Source of the DNA: Bradyrhizobium sp. 132
Lineage (GTDB): Bacteria > Pseudomonadota > Alphaproteobacteria > Rhizobiales > Xanthobacteraceae
DNA length: 54,235 nucleotides
Direction of reading: 5' to 3'
Assembly (NCBI RefSeq): GCF_023074185.1
Contig: NZ_JADPKY010000067.1
Coordinates: 1 to 54,235, forward strand
Position 1 is the stretch's first letter. Each line of letters begins with the position of its first letter. The position numbers were made by a program, and so were the translations under genes. The notes beneath the pieces are model-generated. The model ran no database searches and was not told the origin of the DNA. It was given only the letters and a program-made list of their open reading frames with translations. This document shows positions 1 through 7,863 of this stretch, one piece after another.

Positions 1-42
1 CATCTTCGCCCATTGGGCGTCAGTCAAAACGAATCGGTCCAT
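1..42 (-). CDS. IS5-family transposase, N-terminal 14 residues only
   Basis: The reverse strand reads MDRFVLTDAQWAKM straight to the window edge. The LTDAQW motif a few residues after the start is the usual opening of IS5-type DDE transposases (DUF4096-like N-terminal domain). Only the first 14 codons are inside the window, so catalytic residues cannot be checked. It lies at the end of an insertion sequence whose terminal region separates it from a broken gene to the right. The call rests on this short motif and its position. Confidence 0.7.
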   Translation of the reverse strand, partial: MDRFVLTDAQWAKM

Positions 43-96
43 CCCAAGCTTGAATCACAACCAAGCCCCGATGAGAATCCTGAATCCCAACAGACC
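1..96 (-). mobile_element. End of an IS5-type insertion sequence
   Basis: The transposase start codon is followed outward by about 55 bases of non-coding sequence that ends at a CTAG next to a broken reading frame. IS5 elements of the IS427/IS1031 groups often insert at TA-containing targets, so this CTAG is a plausible junction. The exact terminal inverted repeat cannot be set because the other end of the element is outside the window. Confidence 0.4.
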
Positions 97-317
97 CTAG
101 CGCACCATGTGCGCGGTGAGCGGATGGCTGCCGGCATTGCTGAAGAACGCCGCCTCTTCGGCGGTCGCTTCCAGGAACTGCTCGTCCTGGTTATAGACGT
201 CGTTGCGGAAGTGCCGTTCTGCTGGCGCACGGTGAAATTCGGCGTGTGCGTGCCCGACCGGTCGACTGAATGCGGATCGATCGGATTGTCGTGGGCGTCG
301 AGCACCTCCCTGTGCAT
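97..317 (-). pseudogene. Remnant of an unrecognised gene, frameshifted and ending at the IS junction
   Basis: Two protein-like stretches lie in different reverse frames. The upstream one contains DAHDNPIDPHSVDRSGTHTP and is open to about position 209. The downstream one, containing NDVYNQDEQFLEATAEE and ending SHPLTAHMVR, runs from about 225 to a TAG at 97-99. Past the break, the first frame turns into Arg/Ser-rich shadow sequence. A frame change near 209-225 would join the two pieces. The final TAG lies at the presumed IS junction, so the native C-terminus may be missing. I do not recognise the family. Confidence 0.45.
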
Positions 318-497
318 GCGCGACAAATAGGTCGTGCTGATTCGAGAAATCGGCGGCAGGCTAGCCCTCCCGGTTGCGGCCCCCTTTAAGCACGGCGCAT
401 CGCGAGCCCCGCGCGTCGGACGCGCGGTCTCTGGATTGGGTCGCGACAGGTCGGAATGGATTCGCGATAACCGCGGGCGGGGGCGACACAAACGTCA

Positions 498-528
498 ACA
501 AAAAGGGGCGGTCATGCCGCCCCGAAAA
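498..528 (-). terminator. Rho-independent terminator of the Xre regulator gene
   Basis: A perfect 7-bp GC stem (505-511 with 517-523, loop TCATG) is followed on the reverse strand by TTTTTG. It is placed about 100 bases after the stop codon of the xre-type gene and fits its transcription direction. The rest of the stretch between the remnant gene and that stop codon shows no coding sequence I can support. Confidence 0.75.
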
Positions 529-626
529 AGACCGCGCACGAGCGCGCCGGGTCTCGTCCAATCCGGCCGCGCCCCCGTGACGCGGCGGATTGAACATCGG
601 CCGGAAAGGCGCGAACGCCGATCGGC

Positions 627-1031
627 TCAGGCTTCGTTCGCTGCGATCGATTCCATCAGCGAGACAAGCTGACGCTGCACCGTCTGGTCCTTGATCTTGC
701 TGTAGGCGCGCAGCAGGCGGAGGCTGAAGGCCGAGTCCAGGAACAGCAGGCTCTCGACTTCGCGCGCCTTGTTGTCGCCGTCGTAGAAGAAGGTCACGGG
801 CACGTCGAGCGAGGTGGCGATCTGCTGAAGCCGAGCCGCGCCGACGCGATTGACGCCCTTCTCGTATTTCTGGACCTGCTGGAAGCTCACGCCGAGCTTG
901 TCGCCGAGCTCAGCCTGCGAGATCTTCATCTCGACGCGCCGCAGACGGATCCGTTTGCCCAGCTCAATGTCCGGCTTGCCGGCACTGCGCTGCTTCATTC
1001 TCTTCGCCGCTGTCTTCATCTTTTTTCTCAT
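627..1031 (-). CDS. Xre-family helix-turn-helix regulator (PraR/PhrR-like)
   Basis: A 134-residue cytoplasmic DNA-binding protein. After a basic N-terminus (KKMKTAAKRMKQR), residues about 22-80 form a Cro/CI-type helix-turn-helix with the typical ISQAELGDKLGVSFQQVQKYEKG. The C-terminal tail (LLRAYSKIKDQTVQRQLVSL) is the short segment found in rhizobial PraR/PhrR-type regulators. The start codon overlaps the stop of the upstream LysR gene in an ATGA, so the two are probably translationally coupled. A strong terminator follows. The regulatory targets cannot be deduced from this sequence. Confidence 0.85.
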   Translation of the reverse strand: MRKKMKTAAKRMKQRSAGKPDIELGKRIRLRRVEMKISQAELGDKLGVSFQQVQKYEKGVNRVGAARLQQIATSLDVPVTFFYDGDNKAREVESLLFLDSAFSLRLLRAYSKIKDQTVQRQLVSLMESIAANEA

Positions 1032-2074
1032 CGGTCTTCGGTTGAAAACCCCCCGAAGAGCTGGGTCAGGGGTTCGCCCATATACTCGTCCTTGAATTCA
1101 TGCGGGTGCACGAACTCTTCCTTAAACCACGGGAAACGCGCCGGATTGAAGGCTTCGATCAGCCAGTCAATCATGTGCCGCACTCTCGGTATCCGGCCGC
1201 TACCGGGATGGTAGGACAACCAGATATCCAGCGGTCTGTTCAGCTCGACCTCCAGTGGAATCAACTTCCCGCCAAGCGCAATGGCGTAGCTCGGAAACAC
1301 GCCGATTCCGGCGCCATTCGCGACCGCCCAGTAGTTGGCGCTTGAGACGTTGGTCTTCATGACCAGAAGGTCACGTTCCGGAACGCCGGGGAAGAAGCTC
1401 TCGAACGTTTCCTTGGCGGCAAGCTGGTCGGCGAATTGCAGCACCAGGCGGTGCTTGATCAACTCCATCGCCGAGCGCGGCGCGCCATGTTTTGCAATGT
1501 ATTTCTCGGAGGCCCAGAACATCAGATGCATGCGGCCGAGCCGCACCATCTTGACGTCGAGCGCCGAAGGTCGCGACAGGTGGATGGCGACGTCGGCCTC
1601 GTGGCGGGAGACGTCGGCCGAGCGCATCGCGCAATGCAGATCGACCAGGATCTTCGGATAGGCCTGCTGGAATTCGACCAGCCGCGGCGCGAGCCAGAAC
1701 GTGCCGAGTCCCTCGGTCACGGCGACGCGGACCTCGCCGGACAGGGCATTCGCCGTCGAATCGCTGGTGCGCAGCACGTCAAACGCAGCCGCCTCCATCC
1801 GCTCGACGGCAGAGACCACCAGCGCGCCTTCGTCGGTCAGATGAGTGCCGTGGACGTCGCGGGTGAACAAGGTGGTGCCGGTCTGGCGTTCGAAATCATC
1901 GATCCGGCGGCGGACGGCGTTGATCGACAGCGACAGGCGCTCGGCCGCCGAGCGGAAACTCCCGCATCGCACGACTTCCAGGAAAATGCGCGCCGCATCC
2001 CAGTCCGAGAGGCCGCTGATGTTTATCTTTGGGCGTTCCTCCAGTGGAACGCCCCTTTCCGCCAAGGAGTGCAT
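1028..2074 (-). CDS. LysR-family transcriptional regulator
   Basis: A 348-residue protein. A winged helix-turn-helix occupies about residues 22-85 (GSFRSAAERLSLSINAVRRRI, then LFTRDVHGTHLTDEG), followed by a LysR substrate-binding domain to about residue 310. There are about 20 residues before the helix-turn-helix, more than usual. The ATG is preceded by AAGGGA at good spacing, which supports this start. The stop overlaps the Xre gene start by four bases. No metabolic neighbour points to an effector. The last 30 residues (EEFVHPHEFKDEYMGEPL) extend beyond the normal fold. Confidence 0.85.
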   Translation of the reverse strand: MHSLAERGVPLEERPKINISGLSDWDAARIFLEVVRCGSFRSAAERLSLSINAVRRRIDDFERQTGTTLFTRDVHGTHLTDEGALVVSAVERMEAAAFDVLRTSDSTANALSGEVRVAVTEGLGTFWLAPRLVEFQQAYPKILVDLHCAMRSADVSRHEADVAIHLSRPSALDVKMVRLGRMHLMFWASEKYIAKHGAPRSAMELIKHRLVLQFADQLAAKETFESFFPGVPERDLLVMKTNVSSANYWAVANGAGIGVFPSYAIALGGKLIPLEVELNRPLDIWLSYHPGSGRIPRVRHMIDWLIEAFNPARFPWFKEEFVHPHEFKDEYMGEPLTQLFGGFSTEDR

Positions 2075-2478
2075 ACAAGTCCCTTCAGGTCGCTAAACTG
2101 GCAGAATATGGGGCAAACCACAACCACGGCGGGTTGGGGAACGACGAGTTTTGAACGTCATCCTTACTGTGTCGCGGGTGGTATTTGAGTGCTGCCAAGG
2201 GGCAGCGAACAAGGGCCGGGAATCGGGCGGACTATCGCCCGTATGAGGGGTGTGACGTGAGTTCCGTTGCGAGCCGCGACATGGCTGCGGGATTGTCGGC
2301 GTTGTCCGCAATGGATGTCCTTGCGCGAGAGCCGATGCCGCCTTCTGCGATGGATCAATCGCAGCACGCCAGGCGTTTTAAGCCTGAGCATTTTGACGAC
2401 AGCCGGCACACCGGCGCGATGTTCGCCGGAACCGCGGTTTCAACGCCAAAACACACTGAAATCCTATTCGGAGGCGCA
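2075..2478. other. Long intergenic stretch with no supported gene
   Basis: About 400 bases between the LysR gene and the small rightward genes. Reading frames here give Arg/Ser-rich or composition-only translations without ribosome sites that I could defend. It must contain the leftward promoter of the LysR/Xre pair and probably a rightward promoter, but no clear -35/-10 or -24/-12 pair stood out. Confidence 0.5.
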
Positions 2479-2553
2479 ATGGCCTCGTGTTATCGTCGGT
2501 ACTCCATGGGGGCCGCGGGAATCGTCGTCATTACGTCTCACGGGCCGAATTAA
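2479..2553 (+). CDS. Possible 24-residue upstream ORF
   Basis: An ATG preceded by GGAGG at a short 4-base spacing opens a 24-codon frame (begins MASCYRRYSMG). It stops 14 bases before the GTG of the next small gene. It may be a leader peptide translationally linked to that gene, or chance. No family is recognised. Confidence is low because the only support is the ribosome site and the spacing. Confidence 0.25.
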   Translation: MASCYRRYSMGAAGIVVITSHGPN

Positions 2554-2567
2554 CGGAAAGAACGCCG

Positions 2568-2834
2568 GTGTCGCATTCAGACGAACAGTTGCAGTCGGTG
2601 CTGGAAACACTCGAAGCGTGCCGCAGGGTGCTCAACGAGAGCAACAACCGTGAGTCAGCCGAGCTGCTGTCCATTGTCATTCTGGACGTGCGGATGAAAC
2701 TCAAAGGAATTGACAGCGCCGATCTCAAGGCGCTGTGCGACGAAATGCTGCGGAGCGCTGCAGGCGAACCGCTGCCCCCCTCCAAGCAGACGCAGGACCA
2801 GCCCCGGCGTCCGCTGCTCCGCGTGGTGAAGTAG
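2568..2834 (+). CDS. Conserved-looking hypothetical protein, 88 residues
   Basis: A GTG start with GGAAAG seven bases upstream gives an 88-residue soluble protein. It is strongly helical (SVLETLEACRRVLNES, then ELLSIVILDVRMKLKGI and DLKALCDEMLRS), with a Pro/Gln-rich basic tail. The longer frame beginning further upstream has no good ribosome site and a poor N-terminal composition, so the GTG was chosen. No catalytic motif, signal peptide or membrane segment is visible. Function unknown. It is followed by two hairpins. Confidence 0.6.
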   Translation: MSHSDEQLQSVLETLEACRRVLNESNNRESAELLSIVILDVRMKLKGIDSADLKALCDEMLRSAAGEPLPPSKQTQDQPRRPLLRVVK

Positions 2835-2845
2835 CCGCGCCGCCG

Positions 2846-2913
2846 AATCTCGCTTTTTGGCGAGATTTGTGCGCGTCCCGATGCCGCATCTGTGATTGCA
2901 GACGGCATCGGGA
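2846..2913 (+). terminator. Tandem stem-loops after the small gene
   Basis: First hairpin: 8-bp stem AATCTCGC/GCGAGATT with a T-rich loop (2846-2867). Second: an 11-bp perfect stem (2876-2886 with 2903-2913), with a further TCTG/CAGA pairing inside its loop. No long T-run follows, only GGTTTTG after 20 bases. It is placed where the small gene should terminate, before ccdA. It could be a terminator, an RNA-stability element or a palindromic repeat. Confidence 0.5.
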
Positions 2914-3040
2914 GGAGCCCTGGTTTTGTGCGCCTCTGTTGCGCATTCGCTGGCATCGGCTACACCAGAGCCGGTTCGGCTCCGGGCCGCGCGCATTCCC
3001 CGCGCGCCGCGCCGGCGCCTGAGATGGCTCCGACTGCACC

Positions 3041-3772
3041 ATGCAAAATGTTTCGATCCCGGCGGCGCTGATTGCCGGCCTCGTCAGCTTCCTATCCCCT
3101 TGCGTCCTGCCGCTGGTTCCGCCCTATCTGATCTATCTGACGGGCGCCACGATCGAGCACGTCGAGAGCGACGAGCCGGCATCGGCCTCCAAGCGCGCGA
3201 TCATGATGGCGGCGCTGCTTTTCGTGCTCGGTTTCTCGACGGTGTTCGTGGCGCTCGGCGCCAGTGCCTCGCTGATCGGGGGCCTGATCCGCGCCTGGTC
3301 GGCCGAGCTCTCGATCCTGGCCGGCATCGTCATCATCGTCATGGGCCTGCACTTCCTGGGCCTGACGCGCATCGGCCTGTTGATGCGCGAGGGACGCTTG
3401 ACTGCGCCCAAGCCCGTCGGCCTCTGGGGCGCCTATGTGATGGGGCTCGCCTTCGCATTCGGCTGGACGCCCTGCATCGGCCCGATCCTCGCTGCGATCC
3501 TCTCGGTCGCCGCGGCGGAAGCGACGGTGACCAAGGGCGCGGGCCTGCTCGCGGTCTATTCGGCCGGCCTCGGCATTCCCTTCCTGATCGCCGCGTTGAT
3601 GATCGAGCAGTTCTCAAAACTGTTCGCGCGCATGAAGGGCCAGCTCGCCAATGTCGAGCGCGCCATGGGCGTCTTGATGGTGATCACCGGCATCGGCTTT
3701 CTCACCGGCACGGTCTCGAATGTCAGCATCTGGCTGCTGGAGACATTTCCGGCTCTGCAGACGATCGGGTAG
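3041..3772 (+). CDS. ccdA: CcdA cytochrome c biogenesis thiol:disulfide transporter
   Basis: A 243-residue integral membrane protein of the short CcdA/DsbD-beta family, with about six hydrophobic helices. The two conserved redox cysteines are present in their signature contexts, FLSPCVLPLVPP (Cys21) and GWTPCIGPIL (Cys145). CcdA moves reducing equivalents from cytoplasmic thioredoxin across the inner membrane to periplasmic partners that reduce apocytochrome c for haem attachment. The length is typical. No other cytochrome maturation gene lies next to it, so it appears to be a stand-alone unit. Confidence 0.93.
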   Translation: MQNVSIPAALIAGLVSFLSPCVLPLVPPYLIYLTGATIEHVESDEPASASKRAIMMAALLFVLGFSTVFVALGASASLIGGLIRAWSAELSILAGIVIIVMGLHFLGLTRIGLLMREGRLTAPKPVGLWGAYVMGLAFAFGWTPCIGPILAAILSVAAAEATVTKGAGLLAVYSAGLGIPFLIAALMIEQFSKLFARMKGQLANVERAMGVLMVITGIGFLTGTVSNVSIWLLETFPALQTIG

Positions 3773-4004
3773 ATCGAGCGTGTTCATGGCGGTGGCTTCC
3801 GGAATAAAGCAAAGCCGCGTGGTTTGTTCGCATCCTGATGCATCGGAAAAGTTTGTGGCGATGTCGCTCCATTCGCGGGAGTGAGATCACATCGGCGTGA
3901 CGGGCGAGATGTCCATAGGTTGACACCGACGATGGTCGTGCACTGAACTTGACCTTGTCGAACCGTCCCGCACGGCCGGCCCATCTTTGGCTCCGCATAG
4001 GATG

Positions 4005-4034
4005 CAAAAAGAGCCCCGCCAGAGGCAGGGCTCT
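4005..4034 (-). terminator. Rho-independent terminator of the DUF1236 gene
   Basis: An 11-bp stem with one mismatch (4010-4020 with 4024-4034, loop AGA) is followed on the reverse strand by TTTTTGCATC. It starts about 20 bases after the stop codon of the leftward secreted-protein gene. This is a textbook intrinsic terminator. Confidence 0.85.
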
Positions 4035-4054
4035 TGGGCGTCTTGCCGGCCGGT

Positions 4055-5767
4055 TTATTTCTGAGATGGCTGGCCCGACGTCGAAGGCGACGGCGCATTG
4101 TTCTGGTTGGTTTGCCCAGACTGCGTATTCTGGTTGGTGCTGGGCTGGTTGGTGGACTGATTGTTGCTCTGGGCCGGAGCCTGGCCGGTCGTCTCGTCCG
4201 AAGGCTGTCGTGTGCCTGCCTGGCCCGATGTCGTCGGTTGGTTCTGCTGAGCCTGGCCGGTTGTGGATGGCTGGTTCTGCGGAGCCTGTCCCGTGGTCTG
4301 GTTTTGCTGCGCCGGCGCGTTGGTCTGGCTGTTGCTTTGCCCGGTCGTGTTCTGAGGCGTCGACTGGCCAGTCTGCCCCTGACCCACCGACGTCGATTGG
4401 CCCTGCGTGGCGCTGATCTTGTTCGACACGCCAAGCGCAGCGACCGTGCGGGAATCGATCGAGCCAGTGGTCTGGAAACCTTCCTGTCTCTGGAAAGTCA
4501 TTAGTGCGCTACGCGTATCGGATCCCAGGATGCCGTCTGCTTTGCCAGACAACAGGCCACGTTCGATCAGAACCTGCTGAACAACGCGGATCTCGTCGGG
4601 GCTGAGATCCAGCGCAGCAACGCTGCCACCGCCACCGGTCGACCTGCCATGCTGCGCATAGTGCGTCCGCGGGCCGGCGGGAATAACGTCGACAATCCTG
4701 CGGCCACGGTCGGTGACGACGATCTCGTCGTTCACGACGAAGAAGCTGTCGTCGCGATAGTCCGGATAGACGTCGATCAGCGCGGGGTAATCCGAGATCG
4801 AGACCACGGAGATGTTGCGTGGTACGACCACGCCGGCATTGACCCGGAAATTGATGGAATTTTCGTTGACCCGCACGCGTTCCACATTGCGTGAGCTCAG
4901 CACCGACTGCTGCAGCCTTGTTTGCTGCTGTGCGTTCAGCTGCACGCGGCCGGACATGCTCTGGGTGTTCCCGGCGTCGGGCCGCGCCTGAGCGTTGGCC
5001 TGTCCTTGCGTGTTGGCGCCGGTCGTCGTGCCCTGACCCTGCTGTGCACTCCGGCCTTGGGCGTTGCTGTTGGCGTTGACGCCTGTGGTTGTCGTGCCCT
5101 GATCCTGTTCGTTCTTGCCTTGGGCGCTGCTCTTGGTGTTCGCGCCGGTGGTTGTTGTGTTCTGACCCTGCGCATTCTTGCCTTGGGCATTGTCCTTGGT
5201 ATTGGCGCCTGTGGTCGTGCTCTTGTTGCGTTCCGCGCCTTGTGACTGGCGCGTGCTATCGCGCTCGCTACGGCTCTGTCCGACGGTCTGGTCCTTCAGT
5301 CCGCTCTTGTCGTTAGCGGACTTCGACTGACGCGCATTTTCACCATCGCTACCGCTCTGACCGACCGTCTGGTCCCTGCCATGCTTCTCGTATTTGGATT
5401 GGGACGCACGTGCTTTGTCGCGGTCGCCGCCTTGACCGACCGTCTGCCGCTCGCTGTTGCCGGCCTTTTCCGCGGCTCGGCTGCTATCGCGCGCCGCGGA
5501 AGGACCCTCGGTCCGACCGCCTGCGCGGTTCTGCGTCATTCCTTCGCCATGGGATGCGCCACCTGCGCCCTGCGACATCGAACCGGCGGACCGGCCGTGT
5601 TCCGCAGCACCTTCGCTGGCTGCGCCACCGGCGCTCGTTCCGCTTCCGCCTCCGCCAGCGCTCATTCCGCCGCCGGCACCTTCGCGTATGCCTTGCGCCG
5701 ACGCCAGGCTGACGCCGGCGAACAGCACTGCTGTTGTCAGCAGGAACTTGTTCTTCCTCGTGTTCAT
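4055..5767 (-). CDS. Secreted DUF1236 protein with peptidoglycan-binding domain and low-complexity repeats
   Basis: A 570-residue exported protein. A signal peptide (residues 1-25, ending SLASAQG) is followed by a Gly/Ser-rich stretch, then about 150 residues of degenerate repeats (QTVGQ units at three places, then TTTTGANT-type units). A DUF1236-like segment spans about 280-360 (VNENSINFRVNAGVVVP to RRIVDVIPAG). A PG_binding_1 domain at about 388-450 (VQQVLIERGLLSGKADGILG) precedes a 115-residue Gln/Asn/Thr/Pro-rich tail. AAGGAGG lies just before the ATG. Probably cell-wall associated; its precise role is unknown. The repeats are prone to length variation. Confidence 0.8.
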   Translation of the reverse strand: MNTRKNKFLLTTAVLFAGVSLASAQGIREGAGGGMSAGGGGSGTSAGGAASEGAAEHGRSAGSMSQGAGGASHGEGMTQNRAGGRTEGPSAARDSSRAAEKAGNSERQTVGQGGDRDKARASQSKYEKHGRDQTVGQSGSDGENARQSKSANDKSGLKDQTVGQSRSERDSTRQSQGAERNKSTTTGANTKDNAQGKNAQGQNTTTTGANTKSSAQGKNEQDQGTTTTGVNANSNAQGRSAQQGQGTTTGANTQGQANAQARPDAGNTQSMSGRVQLNAQQQTRLQQSVLSSRNVERVRVNENSINFRVNAGVVVPRNISVVSISDYPALIDVYPDYRDDSFFVVNDEIVVTDRGRRIVDVIPAGPRTHYAQHGRSTGGGGSVAALDLSPDEIRVVQQVLIERGLLSGKADGILGSDTRSALMTFQRQEGFQTTGSIDSRTVAALGVSNKISATQGQSTSVGQGQTGQSTPQNTTGQSNSQTNAPAQQNQTTGQAPQNQPSTTGQAQQNQPTTSGQAGTRQPSDETTGQAPAQSNNQSTNQPSTNQNTQSGQTNQNNAPSPSTSGQPSQK

Positions 5768-5937
5768 CTGAACCTCCTTGGTTTGCTTCGTCGCATTTCC
5801 CGACGCATGTACATTCGAACGCCAGCTGGACGATCCGTCGCGATCGCGCGCGTTGGACCCTTCAGATCGAGCGGAAGGCGTCGACCTCCGGTCTCGATGG
5901 CCCGGCGCTCCACGCTGGCCTTGCTGCGGCCCTCACG

Positions 5938-6348
5938 TCACCAGTGATGATACCAGCGATGGTGATAGAAGTGCCGCCGTGGGAACGGTCCGCCATAGTA
6001 CGCATAGGCTGGGCGCACGACTCGGCGATACCGGTAGCCGTAATAGGCCGGAGCGTACCCGCTTCCGTAGTAGGTCGTGGTGTAGCCGCCCCAGCGATAT
6101 GGCTCGTAGCCGCCGTAATACGCCGGTGCGTAGCCACCATAATAACCAGGGTATCCGTAGTAGCCATAGCCAGGGCCATAGGCGTAGGCGGACGAGGCGA
6201 GGCCACCGAACACGGCACCTGCGATCAATCCGCCCGCCAGCGCCGGACCGAAACCGCCGCCCCAGCGGGCTTCCGCCGGCGTCGGCGCTGCTACGGCGCT
6301 CGCGCCGAGGGCGCCGACGGTTGCCAGAACAAGCGCAGTCTTTGTCAT
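5938..6348 (-). CDS. Secreted Gly/Tyr-rich small protein
   Basis: A 136-residue protein with a clear signal peptide (residues 1-27, MTKTALVLATVGALGASAVA to PAEA), a short hydrophobic Gly/Ala segment (about 32-50), then tandem Gly-Tyr-rich units (GYYGYPGYYGGYAPAYYGG). The C-terminus is His/Arg/Trp-rich (RRHFYHHRWYHHW). The ATG with GGAGGC upstream was preferred to a longer frame. Such proteins are common, poorly characterised envelope components of rhizobia. No enzymatic motif is seen. It lies in the same direction as the DUF1236 gene downstream, separated by 170 bases. Confidence 0.75.
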   Translation of the reverse strand: MTKTALVLATVGALGASAVAAPTPAEARWGGGFGPALAGGLIAGAVFGGLASSAYAYGPGYGYYGYPGYYGGYAPAYYGGYEPYRWGGYTTTYYGSGYAPAYYGYRYRRVVRPAYAYYGGPFPRRHFYHHRWYHHW

Positions 6349-6713
6349 CTGCGTGCCTCCTTCGTTAGTGTTTCGATGTCGGCCCAACATCAACGAAAGG
6401 CAAAAGTTGCAAGCGCGAGCCCGCGAGCGACAGGAATCATGAAGATAAACGAGCGTTCATCTCGATGAACCTGCGCGCGCCGATGACGGCCGCCTCATGA
6501 CTGGTCGCGCTGATCGAAGATCGATACCCCGCTCTGTTCCGCGGCCGCGCGTGGAACGCATCACCCAGCGCGAATGCTCTCCCCGGGATGCGACGGTTTG
6601 GCGCACTCGCGGCCCTCAATGGAACGGCGATGCAGTCGCGTGTCTACTCTGGCGAAGGGGAACGCGTAGTCATGTCCCATTTCCGCATCGAGCGCGGCGA
6701 TTTCAATACGCGC
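6349..6713. other. Intergenic stretch without a supported gene
   Basis: It holds the promoter side of the Gly/Tyr-rich protein gene and the region downstream of the enolase-superfamily gene. Short open frames exist on both strands, but their translations look like shadows and lack ribosome sites. No convincing hairpin or repeat was found. Confidence 0.5.
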
Positions 6714-7847
6714 TTAATTCGCTGCGAAATGCGCAAGCGCCTTGCGATCGATCTCGATCCCAAGGCCCGGGCCGTCCGGGACACGCACGATGCCTTTCTC
6801 GTGCTCGATCGGCTCTTTCAAAATCGCCTGCCGGATCGGATGTTCGGTCCGGTCGAATTCGAGCATCGGCTCGAGCGGTGACAGCGAAGTCGGCGTGTGC
6901 GAGGGCAGCACGGCGAGGAGCTGAAGCGAGGCGGCGATCGCGATGCCGGTGCCCCAGACATGCGGATTGTAGCGGATGCCGAAGGCCTCGCTCATGTCGG
7001 CGATCTTCTTGCATTCGGTGAGGCCGCCGGCCGCGCAGGTGTCGGGTTGGGCGATGTCGAGCGCATGGGCTGCGAACAGGTCGCGAAAACCGAAGCGCGT
7101 GAATTCGCACTCGCCGCCGGCGATCGGAATGGTAAGTGCGGATTTCACCGCGCGATAGCCCGCGACGTCCTCGGGCGGCACCGGCTCCTCGAACCATCCG
7201 ATATCATAGCGCTCGATCATGCGGCCGAGCCGGATCGCAGCGACCGCGTCATAGGCGTGGTTCGCATCGACCATCAGCGCAACATCGGGACCGATCGCCT
7301 CGCGCACCGCGCAGGTGACCGCGGCATCCTCCGCGATCCCGAAGCCGACCTTCAGCTTCACGGCGCGGAATCCCTCGGCGGCATAGCCGGCCGCTTCTTC
7401 CGGCAAATATTTGCGCGGATCGCCCGATTTGCATCGGTACAGGCCGGTCGCATAGGCCGGCACCTCCTTGCGCGCGGCGCCGCCGAGAAGCTGGTGCGCG
7501 GGCACGCCAAAATGCTTGCCCTTGATGTCCCATAACGCAATGTCGATGCCGCTCAACCCCTGGATCACGACGCCCTTCTGGCCGTGATCGCGCAAGCGAG
7601 CGTACACAGTCTGCCACAGCACGTCGGTCCGCAGCGGATCCTCGCCGATCAGCCACGGCGCGACATTCTGCACCACCGCCGCCGTGATCCGTGCCGGGCC
7701 GTAGCATTCACCCCAGCCGACAAGTCCGTCATCGGTCTCGATCTCGACCAGCATCGCGGTACGCGTGTCGTACCAGGCGCGCGAGTAAGCGAAGGGCTGC
7801 GAGAGCTTTGCCTCGAGAATGTGCGTGCGCACATTGGTGATCTTCAT
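6714..7847 (-). CDS. Mandelate racemase/muconate lactonizing enzyme family protein (probable sugar-acid dehydratase or epimerase)
   Basis: A 377-residue cytoplasmic enzyme of the enolase superfamily. The catalytic frame of the mandelate racemase group is complete: KLK with Lys164/Lys166, metal ligands Asp194 (VDANHAY), Glu220 (FEEPV) and Glu246 (GGECE), and the Asp269/His296 dyad (NPHVWG). The numbering is almost identical to mandelate racemase. The family abstracts the proton alpha to a carboxylate with Mg2+ and acts on mandelate or sugar acids. The substrate cannot be read from the sequence. It lies 16 bases after the sensor kinase gene in the same direction, so the two may be co-transcribed. 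Confidence 0.88.
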   Translation of the reverse strand: MKITNVRTHILEAKLSQPFAYSRAWYDTRTAMLVEIETDDGLVGWGECYGPARITAAVVQNVAPWLIGEDPLRTDVLWQTVYARLRDHGQKGVVIQGLSGIDIALWDIKGKHFGVPAHQLLGGAARKEVPAYATGLYRCKSGDPRKYLPEEAAGYAAEGFRAVKLKVGFGIAEDAAVTCAVREAIGPDVALMVDANHAYDAVAAIRLGRMIERYDIGWFEEPVPPEDVAGYRAVKSALTIPIAGGECEFTRFGFRDLFAAHALDIAQPDTCAAGGLTECKKIADMSEAFGIRYNPHVWGTGIAIAASLQLLAVLPSHTPTSLSPLEPMLEFDRTEHPIRQAILKEPIEHEKGIVRVPDGPGLGIEIDRKALAHFAAN

Positions 7848-7863
7848 CGGCGCTGTCTCCCGT

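Noticed and set aside
2185..2553. 122-codon forward frame before the small gene
   Set aside because: No ribosome site at its start and no protein-like pattern. Only its last 24 codons have a plausible start and were listed at low confidence.
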